NCBI GenBank assembly: GCA_025966135.1
Contig: JAOPVP010000082.1
Location: forward strand, 1 to 64,000
Direction: 5' to 3'
DNA length: 64,000 nucleotides
DNA from: Frankiales bacterium
GTDB lineage: Bacteria; Actinomycetota; Actinomycetes; Mycobacteriales; SCTD01
The position numbers and the translations under genes were made by a program. The notes under the pieces are model-generated. The model was not told the DNA's origin. It saw only the letters and a program-made list of their open reading frames with translations, and did no database searches. Of this stretch, positions 54,178 through 63,087 are shown one piece after another. Every line of letters starts with the position of its first letter. The stretch's first letter is position 1.

Positions 54178-55008
54178 ATGACTGAAGAGCGCACGGCCGC
54201 TGGTGGCACCAAGGGCACGATCGTGCTGATCCACGGTCTGTGGCTGACGCGACTAAGCTGGGAGGACTGGGTCGACCGGTACACCCAGGCGGGCTACCAC
54301 GTGCTCGCGCCCGGGTGGCCCGGCATGGAGGTCGACGTCGAAGCCCTCCGCAAGGACCCGTCCGTCATGAACGGGCTGGGCGTCGTCGAGGTCGCCGATC
54401 ACTACGAGCAGCTCGTCCGCACCCTCGACACGGCACCGATCCTCATCGGCCATTCGTTCGGCGGTCTGCTGGTCCAGATCCTTCTCGACCGCGGCCTCGG
54501 CTCGGCCGGCGTCGCTCTCCACCCAGCACCACCCAGGGGGGTGCTGCGGTTGCCGGTGTCGGCGCTGCGGTCGTCCTTCCCGGTTCTGAGCAACCCGGCG
54601 AACCGCAAGAAGACCGTGGGACTGACGCGCGGACAGTGGCACTATGCGTTCACGAACACGCTCAGCGAGCAGGCCTCGAACGCGGCCTACGACCGCTACC
54701 ACGTCCCGTGCCCGGGCCGCCCGCTGTTCCAGGCCGCCAGCGCCAACCTGCTGCCCGGGGCGGCCACGAAGGTGAACTTCCGCAACGCAGGTCGAGCGCC
54801 CCTCCTGCTCGTCTCCGGCAGCGGTGACCACACCGTCCCGCCGGCCATGGTGAAGGAGAACTTCACCCGTTACCGCAAGTCCAGCGCTGTCACCGAGCTG
54901 AAGGAGTACCCCGGACGGTCTCACTTCACGGCGGGCTCGCCGGGCTGGCAACAGGTCGCCGACCACGCCCTGACCTGGGCGGAAGGGCACCGCGCCACCA
55001 GGTCCTAA
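54178..55008 (+). CDS. Alpha/beta hydrolase
   Basis: 276-residue hydrolase. The oxyanion segment is LIHGLWLTRLSWEDW, the nucleophile Ser lies in GHSFGG, the acid in VSGSGDHTVPP and the base in GRSHFTAGSPGW, so the triad looks complete. No signal peptide. Similar to non-heme peroxidase or esterase-like hydrolases; substrate unknown. The ATG follows the conserved-looking gap after the membrane protein. It overlaps the convergent acetyltransferase gene by 4 bases. Confidence 0.92.
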   Translation: MTEERTAAGGTKGTIVLIHGLWLTRLSWEDWVDRYTQAGYHVLAPGWPGMEVDVEALRKDPSVMNGLGVVEVADHYEQLVRTLDTAPILIGHSFGGLLVQILLDRGLGSAGVALHPAPPRGVLRLPVSALRSSFPVLSNPANRKKTVGLTRGQWHYAFTNTLSEQASNAAYDRYHVPCPGRPLFQAASANLLPGAATKVNFRNAGRAPLLLVSGSGDHTVPPAMVKENFTRYRKSSAVTELKEYPGRSHFTAGSPGWQQVADHALTWAEGHRATRS

Positions 55009-55580
55009 CCGCGCCCACCTGGGCCTTCCGAGTTGTCAGCACGTGGTGGGGCTGGGTGCGAATGAGGTGCTGACAACATGGGGAGCTCGTCGGCGAGCAG
55101 CTCCATCAGCAGACCGTCGTGCCAGGTGCCGTCCGCACCGCGCTCGTATTGGTGCAGGATGCCCACCGGACGGAACCCGAGCCGGCGGTAGACCCGGATC
55201 GCGACCTCGTTGTCGGCGGCGGGGTCGATGGTCAGGCGGTGGTGGCCGCGGTCCTGGATGAGGTGCTTGGCCAGCGTGGCGATGGCGTCGGAGCCGACCC
55301 CGCGGCCGTGCCAGTCCGGGTGGACCGCGATGTCGATGGTGGCGTGCCGATACTCCGCGGTCGGCTCCTCCGAGCACTGGATCAAGCCGACGGTCACGTC
55401 ATCCAGGACGATGGCGAAGCTCGAAACGTCAGCCGGCGGGGCGAGGACCTCGCTGAGCTGGTCGTCGGGATCCCCCCACCACCTGGCCACGCCGGGGTGG
55501 GCGAGCAGCTCCCGGAAGGCATCGGCGTCCGCCTCGGATGCCGGGCGTAACGTCACAAGGCGCCCGACGAGCTGGTCCAC
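55005..55580 (-). CDS. GNAT family acetyltransferase (AAC(6')-like)
   Basis: 191 residues. LRPASEADADAFRELLAHPG and WWGDPDDQL at the N-terminus, the acetyl-CoA site in VHPDWHGRGVGSDAIATLA and the strand RLTIDPAADNEVAIRVYRRL resemble aminoglycoside 6'-N-acetyltransferases and their many unrelated relatives. Resistance is not implied. The GTG start is one base after the dioxygenase stop, so they are probably an operon. Frame open further upstream is a shadow. Confidence 0.88.
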   Translation of the reverse strand: MDQLVGRLVTLRPASEADADAFRELLAHPGVARWWGDPDDQLSEVLAPPADVSSFAIVLDDVTVGLIQCSEEPTAEYRHATIDIAVHPDWHGRGVGSDAIATLAKHLIQDRGHHRLTIDPAADNEVAIRVYRRLGFRPVGILHQYERGADGTWHDGLLMELLADELPMLSAPHSHPAPPRADNSEGPGGRG

Positions 55581-55581
55581 G

Positions 55582-56442
55582 CTAGAGGTTCGTCTGGTCC
55601 GGTGGGGGCCCTTCGGGAATCGAGCCGGCATCGTCCTCCGAGGAGCTGGGCGGCAGCACCTCGCCGTCCAGCGTGTAGGAGGTCATCGACAGCGAGCCGT
55701 AGGCGTAGCCGTCGACGAGCACGCTGGGCTTCGCCTTCTCGGCGGCGGCGAGGCCCGCCAGGTACAGCATCGGGATGAAGTGGTCCGGCGTCGGCACGGC
55801 GTGGTGGAAGTCGCGGTGCTCGCACAGCACGGTGACCTGGTCGGGCGCGTCGATCAGGCAGGCCCTGGCGGCATCATCGAAGCGCCGCGCCCAGTCGAAG
55901 CCGTCGTGCCGGAGCTGTGGGTTCATGCCGTGCAGGTTGTGGACGATGTTGCCGCTGCCCAGGATCAGCACACCGCTCTCGCGCAGCGCGGCGAGCTTCG
56001 CGCCGAGTGTGACGTGGTAGTCGAGCGGCTTGGCGGCGTTGACGGAGAGCTGGACCACGGGGATGTCGGCCTCCGGGAAGGCGTGCACGAGGACCGACCA
56101 GGTGCCGTGATCGATGCCCCAGCTGTCGAGATCCGCACCGATCCAGCTGGGCTTCACGACGTCCGACACCTCGTCGGCGAGCTCCGGCAGCCCGGGCGCG
56201 TTGTACTCGACCTCGAACAGCTGCTGCGGAAAGCCGTAGAAGTCGTGGATCGTCTTGGGACGCGGCATCGCCGTGACTGCGGTGGCATTGATGTACCAGT
56301 GCGCTGAGATGACGAGGATCGCCCGGGGGCGGGGCACGGCGGCGCCAAAAGCCCGCCAGGAGTCGGTGTAACGATTGCGCTCGAGGGCGTTCATGGGGCT
56401 GCCGTGACCGATGAACGCTGCCGGCATGAGCGGTGTCGTCAT
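55582..56442 (-). CDS. 4,5-DOPA-extradiol-dioxygenase-like protein (YgiD family)
   Basis: 286-residue LigB-type ring-cleavage enzyme. AAFIGHGSPMNALE, ILVISAHWYINATAVTAM, SWGIDHGTWSVLVHAFPEAD and ILGSGNIVHNLHGMN carry the likely metal-binding His residues. E. coli YgiD cleaves DOPA to a betalamic-type product, but the natural substrate is unclear. First gene of an operon with the acetyltransferase. Confidence 0.93.
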   Translation of the reverse strand: MTTPLMPAAFIGHGSPMNALERNRYTDSWRAFGAAVPRPRAILVISAHWYINATAVTAMPRPKTIHDFYGFPQQLFEVEYNAPGLPELADEVSDVVKPSWIGADLDSWGIDHGTWSVLVHAFPEADIPVVQLSVNAAKPLDYHVTLGAKLAALRESGVLILGSGNIVHNLHGMNPQLRHDGFDWARRFDDAARACLIDAPDQVTVLCEHRDFHHAVPTPDHFIPMLYLAGLAAAEKAKPSVLVDGYAYGSLSMTSYTLDGEVLPPSSSEDDAGSIPEGPPPDQTNL

Positions 56443-56487
56443 GTCGTGGCTCCCGTCGTCGTCGCGACCCTGACGCTAGCCCCGGCC

Positions 56488-57387
56488 TCAGGCCGTGCCC
56501 AGGGCCTCGGCGAGCTTGTGCCCGAGGTAGGCGTGGCCGGCGGCATTCGGGTAGAACCCGCTGCTGGAGATCAGGCCGGAGAAGTTGGCCGCGGTGATCC
56601 AGTGCAGCGCGATCGGGTCGATGTACCGGACCTGGTGGGCCGCCGCAACCTTCCTGAGCGTTCCGTCGACGCGCACCAGCTGGCCGTCCTGCGGCTGTTC
56701 CATGGCGATCGGGCCGAGCATGACGACTCGGGTGCTGGGGTAGTGCCTGGCGAGCCAGTCGAGGGCACCACCGGCCGCGGCAGTGAGCTGCTCGGGGGTC
56801 GCGTTGGTGTCGGACGCGCCACCTTGGAGCAGCAAGATGTCGGGAGCCGTCTTGATCTCGCGGCGGAGCCTGACGCCGTACGGCGATCCGCCCCGCGAGC
56901 CGCCCGTCGTGAACGCCGTCCCGTCACCGCCGAGGATCGTCGCGTCCCACCCCAGCAGCTTCGCTGCCACCTGTACGGCGGTGGGCTTGCCTCGCTCCAG
57001 GGCGCGCCCGCTCACGAAGGAGTCCCCGAAGAGCACGGCCCGGACGGCTTTCGTCGTACTCGCCGTGGCAGTGGCCCTGGGGGAGGGTGAGGGGGAGGAG
57101 GCGGCCGAGGCGGTCGGTGTGGTCTCGGCGAGGCGCTTGTTGGAGCCGCCGGGATAGAGCACGAGCGCGAGGCCGAGGAGCAGGAGCACGGCGAGGCCGA
57201 CGGGCTTGAGCAGGTGGCGGCGGGTGGTAGCGCCCTCGACCGCGACGACATCAGCGGTCGGCACCCACTGCTGGCGGAAGCCGCCGGCGTCGCGGAAGCG
57301 CACGAGCGTGCGCTCGTCCTTCCGCTCCACCACCACAGCCGGGCGGGGACGGCCGTCGATGGTGACGACGACCTCGGTCTCTATCAC
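56488..57387 (-). CDS. Membrane-anchored SGNH-fold protein with degenerate active site
   Basis: 299 residues. A cytosolic beta-rich segment (about 1-60) is followed by one transmembrane helix (GLAVLLLLGLALVLY), a Ser/Pro linker and an outside SGNH domain. Block I keeps the Ser (LFGDSFVSGR). Block III reads GASDTN instead of GxND. Block V, normally D-x-x-H-P-N, reads SGFYPNAAGHAY, so the catalytic Asp and His seem replaced. It is probably not an active esterase. GTG start; ribosome binding site weak. Confidence 0.8.
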   Translation of the reverse strand: MIETEVVVTIDGRPRPAVVVERKDERTLVRFRDAGGFRQQWVPTADVVAVEGATTRRHLLKPVGLAVLLLLGLALVLYPGGSNKRLAETTPTASAASSPSPSPRATATASTTKAVRAVLFGDSFVSGRALERGKPTAVQVAAKLLGWDATILGGDGTAFTTGGSRGGSPYGVRLRREIKTAPDILLLQGGASDTNATPEQLTAAAGGALDWLARHYPSTRVVMLGPIAMEQPQDGQLVRVDGTLRKVAAAHQVRYIDPIALHWITAANFSGLISSSGFYPNAAGHAYLGHKLAEALGTA

Positions 57388-57403
57388 CGGGAGAGAGTAG
57401 GGC

Positions 57404-57598
57404 TCAGGCGGTGCGCACAACGCGACGTGGGAGCGCAGGGGCGGGTGCCCAGGCCACGTCGGAGCCGAGGAGCTCACCGGCGAGGGCCACCTTCATTCCC
57501 TCGGGGTCGAGCAGGTCGATGAGGAGGCTGAGTGGGATGCCGTCGGTCAGCAGGCGGAAGGCCAGCGACGGCCCGGTACGCAGGCGGAGATCGGTCAT
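57404..57598 (-). CDS. Small hypothetical protein (64 aa)
   Basis: Short soluble protein (TDLRLRTGPSLAFRLLTDGI, then LSLLIDLLDPEGMKVALAGE). It lies between the SGNH-like gene and apbE on the same strand, with about 31 bases to the latter. ATG start with a weak GAGA-type ribosome binding site. No homologue recognised. It could be a real small gene. Confidence 0.5.
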   Translation of the reverse strand: MTDLRLRTGPSLAFRLLTDGIPLSLLIDLLDPEGMKVALAGELLGSDVAWAPAPALPRRVVRTA

Positions 57599-57629
57599 GA
57601 GTGTCTCTCGACCAGTGGTTGAGACTTCC

Positions 57630-58382
57630 TTAGGCCCAATCGGGTGACGAAACCACACTATTGTCATTCGTCCAGCCGGGGGTGGTGCTCTGGGAGCCGT
57701 CGAGGTGGACGACGAGCGCCTCGTAACCCGAGCTCAGGACGGTCAGGTCGCGGACGAACGCGGCCGTCGCGAGGACGTCGGCGACGCGCAGCGAGGGGCC
57801 GGCCACCGTCACGGAGGCATAGCCGCCGGCGGCGGCGCCGGATGCGGGGTCGTACAGATGAGCGCCCCGAGCCGCAGTCCCGCTGGTGGCGACCCCTCCG
57901 GAGCTCCGCTCGATGACCGCGACGATCCCGGCCGGATCGTGAGGGTCCTGGATGCCCACTCGGAAGGGCTCGCCGCTGGGACAGCCGACCACGACGTCGC
58001 CGCCCGCATTGAGGCACCAGTCGACGCGCAGGCCCTCCAGGTGCCGGGTTGCCCGTTCGGCAGCCCAGCTCTTGACCAGTCCCGAGGGGTCCCAGACCCC
58101 GTCGGGGGTGCGGGCGTTGAAGGCCCCACGGGTGAGCTTCTCGGCCTCGTCGCACAGCTGCATGACCTCGCGCAGCTCGTCCGACCATTCGAAGACCTCG
58201 CCCTGCGCCAGTCTGCTCACCTCGCTGTCAGGCCGGTACGGCGAGAAGGTGGCGTCGGCGTCCCGGAGGTCGGCGTAGACCTGCTGCACGGCCAGGTGCA
58301 CCCGGTCATCGCGGGCATCGGGACCCCGGGCGAGCAGGCTGATGGGCATTCCCATCAGCTGCTCGACCCAGGAGCGCTTCAC
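57630..58382 (-). CDS. FAD:protein FMN transferase (ApbE family)
   Basis: 250 residues. ApbE enzymes attach FMN covalently through a phosphoester to Thr or Ser of target proteins. LADADATFSPYRPDSEVSRL-like motifs, SAFNARTPDG-type (GAFNARTPDGVWDPSGLVKS), and ATSGTAARGAHLYDPASG near 175-195 are typical. The GTG overlaps the stop of the FMN-binding gene by 4 bases, its presumed target. No lipoprotein signal is seen, unlike many ApbE proteins, so the enzyme may be cytosolic. Confidence 0.92.
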   Translation of the reverse strand: MKRSWVEQLMGMPISLLARGPDARDDRVHLAVQQVYADLRDADATFSPYRPDSEVSRLAQGEVFEWSDELREVMQLCDEAEKLTRGAFNARTPDGVWDPSGLVKSWAAERATRHLEGLRVDWCLNAGGDVVVGCPSGEPFRVGIQDPHDPAGIVAVIERSSGGVATSGTAARGAHLYDPASGAAAGGYASVTVAGPSLRVADVLATAAFVRDLTVLSSGYEALVVHLDGSQSTTPGWTNDNSVVSSPDWA

Positions 58383-58786
58383 AGGTGCGCCTGGTCCAGT
58401 GCCGATTGCAGGGACTGGACGTAGCCCTGGCTGGTGAACGTCGCCCCCGACACGCTGTCGATGCTGGCGCTCTTCGCGGCCACCGTCTCCTTGTCCAGTA
58501 CGGGAATGGCATAGCTGTTGATCTCGCTGTCCCGGCCGCCCGTGGGGTAGACGATCGCGGTCGCGGACACAAGTTGGCCGCCGGAGACGGTGATACGGAC
58601 CTGCACAGGGCCGTACCGCGTGTCCGCTGAGGTCCCGGTGACGGTCGTGGTCCCGCCGCTCGTCACGACGCCGGCAGCTGCGCTGTTGCGGACGCCCGCG
58701 GCCGCCCCCTGCGTAGAGGTGTGGAAGGAGAACAGCAGCACCACTGCAGTCGCCGTGCTGCTGAACCACAGGACGATCCGCTTCAC
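58379..58786 (-). CDS. FMN-binding domain protein (secreted or anchored)
   Basis: 135 residues. An N-terminal hydrophobic segment (about 4-22) is followed by an FMN-binding domain. The flavinylation motif SGATFTS near residues 115-121 holds the Thr or Ser to which ApbE would attach FMN. It sits between the ferric-reductase-like gene and apbE with 4-base overlaps on both sides, so the three form one unit: membrane electron donor, extracytoplasmic flavin carrier, and maturation enzyme. Confidence 0.94.
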   Translation of the reverse strand: MKRIVLWFSSTATAVVLLFSFHTSTQGAAAGVRNSAAAGVVTSGGTTTVTGTSADTRYGPVQVRITVSGGQLVSATAIVYPTGGRDSEINSYAIPVLDKETVAAKSASIDSVSGATFTSQGYVQSLQSALDQAHL

Positions 58787-60165
58787 CAGCTGAACCTTTC
58801 CACGTGGACCTGCGCCTTCGGCAGGGCCTTGGCGGCGGCTTCCGCGGCGTTGACCCAGTCGGTGCCTCCGCAGATGAACAGGTCGCGCTCGCGCAGGTCA
58901 GGGACGAGGCGGTGCAGGGCCTCGGCGTCGCTCAGGTGGGCGGCCTGCTTGGGCAGCCAACTGGGTCGCTGTGCCCGCGGTCCCGCCAGGCGCACGAGTC
59001 GGATTCCCTTGCGCTGCAAGGCATCCAACTCGTCGGCAAACAACGGGTCGTCGCGCTTCCTGGTCCGGTAGACGAGCACCGCGTCGTCACCGGTCTCCTG
59101 CAGGAGGGAGAGCGCGGGGGTGATCCCGATGCCCGCGGCGAGCACCGCCACCTTGCGCTTGGTACGGGCATCGGCGGTGAGCCGACCATACGGGCCCTCG
59201 AGGAAGGCGCGGGTGCCCGGCCTGAGGCCGGCCAGGCGCCGGCTGCCGTCGCCGAGGTCCTTCACGGTGATGCGCAGCGTCCGGCCGTCCGGGGCGGAGC
59301 TCAGTGAGTACGGGTTGCCGCGGCTCCACCCCTGTCCGTCGTGGAACCTGAAGACGAAGAACTGCCCAGCACGGACCGGTAGCGCGTGCAGGTCGCGCCC
59401 GCGGAGGTGGACGGAGACGACGCCGGGGGCTTCGGTGACGACACCGTCCACCACGAGGTGGTGCCGCGCGTTGCGGAGCAACGGCAGGCCGACCCGGAAG
59501 GCCAGTACGGTCGCGGCGGTGACGCCCCAGGCGGTCCACCAGAACACGCGCGCCAGGGGGTTGGTGACGAAGTCGCTGCCGGACCAGAGCTGGTGCGGGA
59601 GAGCGAGACCGACACCGAGGTAGGCGTACAGGTGGAGCAGGTGCCAGGACTCGTAGCGCAGCTGGGCGCGGGCAGCCTTGACGCTCGTGATGACGACCAT
59701 GACGAGGGCGGCGAAACCGGCTGTGGCCAACAGCATGCCGGGGTAGGTCCAGACCACGTTCACCGTCTCGCTGACGATGTTGCGGTGGTCGAGAGCCGCA
59801 TAGCCGACCAGCACCAGGAGGATGTGTGCCAGGACGAGGTTGAAGCTCGTGAAGCCGACCACCCGGTGCGCCCGCGCGAGCGCGTCCTGTCCGAACGACC
59901 GCTCCACGATCGGCACTCGGGCCATGAGCAGGACCTGGATGAGCAGCAAGTCGCTGCCGACGAGACCTGCGAGGCGCCCCAGGCTGGTGACGCCAGTGCC
60001 GGCGCCCGTGAGCGCGCTCAGACCGCCGCCCGTGAGCCAGAGAGCGACCACGAAGACGAGGCTTGCCGCAGCCGCGCCGAGCGTGGCATCACGCCACCAC
60101 GTGGGTGTGCGGGGCAGGGCCCGCACCGCGGTCGGAGGCAGCGCGGCAGCGGTGGTCATCGGCAC
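58783..60165 (-). CDS. Ferric-reductase-like membrane flavocytochrome
   Basis: 460 residues. Residues 25-220 hold six hydrophobic segments with His residues in FNLVLAHILLVLVG and WHLLHLYAYLGVGLALPHQL, likely heme ligands. The FAD site is in RGNPYSLSSAPDG and FLEGPYGRL, and the NAD(P)H site in VLAAGIGITPALSLLQ and LFICGGTDWVN. It should move electrons from cytosolic NAD(P)H across the membrane, probably to the adjacent FMN protein. First gene of the unit; ATG start, with a second ATG two codons later. Confidence 0.94.
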   Translation of the reverse strand: MPMTTAAALPPTAVRALPRTPTWWRDATLGAAAASLVFVVALWLTGGGLSALTGAGTGVTSLGRLAGLVGSDLLLIQVLLMARVPIVERSFGQDALARAHRVVGFTSFNLVLAHILLVLVGYAALDHRNIVSETVNVVWTYPGMLLATAGFAALVMVVITSVKAARAQLRYESWHLLHLYAYLGVGLALPHQLWSGSDFVTNPLARVFWWTAWGVTAATVLAFRVGLPLLRNARHHLVVDGVVTEAPGVVSVHLRGRDLHALPVRAGQFFVFRFHDGQGWSRGNPYSLSSAPDGRTLRITVKDLGDGSRRLAGLRPGTRAFLEGPYGRLTADARTKRKVAVLAAGIGITPALSLLQETGDDAVLVYRTRKRDDPLFADELDALQRKGIRLVRLAGPRAQRPSWLPKQAAHLSDAEALHRLVPDLRERDLFICGGTDWVNAAEAAAKALPKAQVHVERFSW

Positions 60166-60246
60166 ACCTTGGTGGCGTTCGCTGACGCCGGCCTGAACTC
60201 CGCCTGTGAGGTCGCTGTGCGGGTTGTCACCAGCTCTGCGAAGTCC

Positions 60247-60420
60247 TCAGGGCTGATCCGCGGGGCCCTGGGGAGGCTCGTCCCGCACGTGCTCGTCGAA
60301 GACGGGCGGTTTCCTGAAAGGAACGGTCGGAGGTGTGGCGCCAGGGATCTGGAACCCGCGCAGCCGTGGCAGCAGCCGGCCCAGGCCACGTCCCTTCCGC
60401 CGACCCCACCACCTGCTCAT
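60247..60420 (-). CDS. Possible small hypothetical protein (57 aa)
   Basis: A short open frame with an Arg/Gly-rich N-terminus (MSRWWGRRKGRGLGRLLPRL) and Pro-rich C-terminus. It lies in the 313-base gap between the ferric-reductase-like gene and the deazaflavin enzyme gene. No clear ribosome binding site or homologue. The rest of the gap contains nothing recognisable beyond promoter space. Confidence 0.25.
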   Translation of the reverse strand: MSRWWGRRKGRGLGRLLPRLRGFQIPGATPPTVPFRKPPVFDEHVRDEPPQGPADQP

Positions 60421-60478
60421 ACGTCGATGCTGACACGCCGGGTCGCGCCGCGGTACGGCGGACTGGGAGACTCCAGGT

Positions 60479-60913
60479 GTGGTTCCTCGCGGGGAGTACG
60501 AGCCGAGCAGTGAGCAGTGGGTGCGGGCCGAGGTCGAGCACATCGAGCGCACCGGCGGGTCGGCCTTCCGGGACCGACCGGTGGTCCTGCTGACCACGCT
60601 CGGTGCCCGCACCGGCAAAGTGCGCAAAACACCCCTGATGCGGGTCGAGCATGCCGGCGCCTATGCCGCGGTGGCGTCCATGGCCGGTGCCGATCGACAT
60701 CCCCAGTGGTACTTCAACGTGCTCGCCCATCCGCAGGTCGAGCTCCGTGACCGGGGCGTGAGGTTGCTGCTGACGGCTCGGGAGGCGTCGGGCACCGAGC
60801 GGGCGAGGTGGTGGTCACGCGCCTGCACCGTCTTCCCGTCGTACGTCGACTACCAGAGCCGGACACGACGCCACATACCGCTCCTCTTGCTGGAGACGTC
60901 CTCGTCGAGATAG
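60479..60913 (+). CDS. Nitroreductase/deazaflavin (F420)-dependent oxidoreductase, Ddn-like
   Basis: 144 residues of the split-barrel family that includes mycobacterial Ddn. LLTTLGARTGKVRKTPLMRV is the family signature for F420 or FMN binding; WYFNVLAHPQVELRDRG and the terminal RHIPLLLLE follow. The start at GTG gives a compact N-terminus. It implies that the host makes F420, common in actinobacteria. Transcribed apart from the electron-transfer module. Confidence 0.92.
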   Translation: MVPRGEYEPSSEQWVRAEVEHIERTGGSAFRDRPVVLLTTLGARTGKVRKTPLMRVEHAGAYAAVASMAGADRHPQWYFNVLAHPQVELRDRGVRLLLTAREASGTERARWWSRACTVFPSYVDYQSRTRRHIPLLLLETSSSR

Positions 60914-60978
60914 TCATCCTGGGCCATGTTCGGCCGCCCACGACGAGTCGATGATCCGCGCAAGGGACGTCAGGGGGG

Positions 60979-63084
60979 ATGGGCGCCGGCGTGCAGGGAG
61001 TCGAGGCTGGCCTACGTCGGATGCTGGCGCGCTCGGAGGCCCTGGTCGGCCTCGCCACCACGCAGAAGCCCGTTCAAGAGCTGCTGGACCACTCGGTCCA
61101 CCTGGGTGCCGCGACGTTCCCGGGTGCGACCGTGGCGCTGTTCGTCCTGAACGCGGAGGGCACCGCGCTGACCCTCGCGGCCGTCTCGGCCGGTGCGGCA
61201 GACGGTGAGCGTCCGGTTCCGGAGGACTGGGCGACGACGGTGACCGCGTCGGCGATCGACATCGCCGTACGGCGGGACAGTGGCGAGCCCTGTGCGTTGC
61301 TCGCCGTGACCGCCGGCCGGATCGACGCGGACGACGTGGCCTTTGCGCACCGGCTCGCCGAGGTGATCGGTGTCTGCATGGCGCGTGGCCGGCGAGAGGA
61401 AGAGCTGGTCCGCAACGAGCGGCGCCTGGTCGAAGCTCAGCGCATCTCTCATGTCGGCAGCTACGACTTCGACATTGCGGCCAACACCAACCAGTGGAGC
61501 GACCAGCTCTATCGCATCTTCGCGCGTGAACCGCAGTCCTTCACGCCCAACTACGAGGCGTTCATGGGCGTGCTGCACCCGGACGACCGGGAGCTTGTGG
61601 CTGCCGTGCACCAGCACGCGCTGGCGACGCTGGAGCCGTTCGAGATGGAGGAGCGGATCGTGTGGCCGGACGGCCAGGTGCGCACCCTGGCGAGCTGGGG
61701 CGAGGTGGTACCCGGCCCCGATGGTCAGCCGGCGCGGATGGTCGGAATCTGCTGGGACATCACCGAGCGCCGCGAGATCGAGGAGGAGCTCGTCCGCCAG
61801 GCGCTTCACGACCGGCTCACAGGACTGCCCAACCGCGCACTGCTGGTGGACCGGCTGGCACACGGGCTCACCACGATGGAGCGGCATGAGCAGCGGCTCG
61901 CTGTGCTGTTCATCGACATCGACCGGTTCAAGGTCATCAACGACAGCCTCGGTCACGAGGCCGGGGATGAGGTCCTCGTCGAGGTGGCACGACGGCTCAG
62001 GGCGTTCATGCGGCCCAGCGACACCGTCGCACGTTTCGGGGGCGACGAGTTCGTCGTGCTCTGCGAGGAGCTCGACGACCCGGCGCAGGCGCTTTCCATC
62101 GCCGGTCGCGTTCAGGTCGAGCTCCGTCGCCCGATCGCCGTCCGCGGTTCCGAGATGTTCGTGACCGTCAGCGTCGGGATCGCGTTGTCCTCGGGACGCG
62201 ACGACGTCGCCAGCTCCCTGCTGCGGGATGCTGACGCTGCCATGTACCAGGCCAAGCAGGACGGTCGTGCGCGGACCGTGGTCTTCGCAGACTCCATGCG
62301 CGCCCAGGCGATGGACCGCCTGGACACCGAGGTGGAGCTGCGCCGGGCCTTGGCCGAGGGGCAGCTTCGCGTGCACTACCAGCCGCTGTGCGACGTGAAG
62401 ACCGGCGCGCTGGTCGGGCTCGAGGCTCTGGTGCGCTGGCAGCACCCGGTGCGCGGCCTGGTCGAGCCGCGCGAGTTCATACCGATCGCCGAGGAGACCG
62501 GCCTCATCGTGCCCCTGGGGGAGTGGGTGCTGGAACATGCCTGCACGCAGCTCGCGGCCTGGCATCGTGCGTACCCGGAGCGCGCCCACCTCAGCGTGGC
62601 CGTGAACCTCTCGGGCTCGCAGATCGTGCAGCCTGACTTCGTCTTCCGGATCGCGGAGATCCTCGACCGCAGCGGGGTCGACCGCAGCAAGGTCGAGCTG
62701 GAGATCACCGAGAGCGTGCTCATGCGCGACGCCGAAGACACGTTGGCCGTGCTGCATGCCGTCAAGACGCTCGGCGTGCGCCTGAGTGTTGACGACTTCG
62801 GTACGGGCTTCTCCTCCTTGAGCTACCTCAAGCGCTTCCCCGTGGACGCGTTGAAGATCGACCGGTCGTTCGTGGACGGGCTCGGCCAGGACGCCGAGGA
62901 CTCGGCGATCGTGCAGGCCGTTCAGGCGCTCGCGGTCTCGCTGGGCATGACCACCGTCGCGGAGGGTGTGGAGACGGAGCTGCAGCTGCGGGTCCTGCAT
63001 GAGCTGGGCTGCGGCCGCGCGCAGGGCTTCTGGTTCAGTCGACCGGTGCCCGCCGAGGAGATCACCGTGCTGCTGGCCGGCTGA
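60979..63084 (+). CDS. GGDEF and EAL domain protein with GAF- and PAS-like sensors
   Basis: 701 residues. The N-terminal GAF-like domain (about 10-135) is followed by a PAS/PAC domain (about 155-270). A diguanylate cyclase domain has the intact GGDEF at 354-358 in RFGGDEFVVL, and a phosphodiesterase domain has EAL at 482-484 in GLEALVRWQHP with NLSGSQI, DDFGTGFSSLSYLK and EGVETE. Both active sites look intact, so it may make and degrade cyclic di-GMP depending on the sensory input. No transmembrane segments. The ATG directly follows GGGGGG, an unusual spacing; a GTG four codons later may be the true start. Confidence 0.93.
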   Translation: MGAGVQGVEAGLRRMLARSEALVGLATTQKPVQELLDHSVHLGAATFPGATVALFVLNAEGTALTLAAVSAGAADGERPVPEDWATTVTASAIDIAVRRDSGEPCALLAVTAGRIDADDVAFAHRLAEVIGVCMARGRREEELVRNERRLVEAQRISHVGSYDFDIAANTNQWSDQLYRIFAREPQSFTPNYEAFMGVLHPDDRELVAAVHQHALATLEPFEMEERIVWPDGQVRTLASWGEVVPGPDGQPARMVGICWDITERREIEEELVRQALHDRLTGLPNRALLVDRLAHGLTTMERHEQRLAVLFIDIDRFKVINDSLGHEAGDEVLVEVARRLRAFMRPSDTVARFGGDEFVVLCEELDDPAQALSIAGRVQVELRRPIAVRGSEMFVTVSVGIALSSGRDDVASSLLRDADAAMYQAKQDGRARTVVFADSMRAQAMDRLDTEVELRRALAEGQLRVHYQPLCDVKTGALVGLEALVRWQHPVRGLVEPREFIPIAEETGLIVPLGEWVLEHACTQLAAWHRAYPERAHLSVAVNLSGSQIVQPDFVFRIAEILDRSGVDRSKVELEITESVLMRDAEDTLAVLHAVKTLGVRLSVDDFGTGFSSLSYLKRFPVDALKIDRSFVDGLGQDAEDSAIVQAVQALAVSLGMTTVAEGVETELQLRVLHELGCGRAQGFWFSRPVPAEEITVLLAG

Positions 63085-63087
63085 GTC

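Noticed and set aside
55005..55580. Aminoglycoside resistance gene
   Set aside because: The protein resembles AAC(6') enzymes only at the general GNAT level; a resistance role cannot be claimed.
61012..63000. Long antisense frame opposite the GGDEF/EAL gene
   Set aside because: Composition is that of a codon shadow, and the plus-strand gene is unambiguous.
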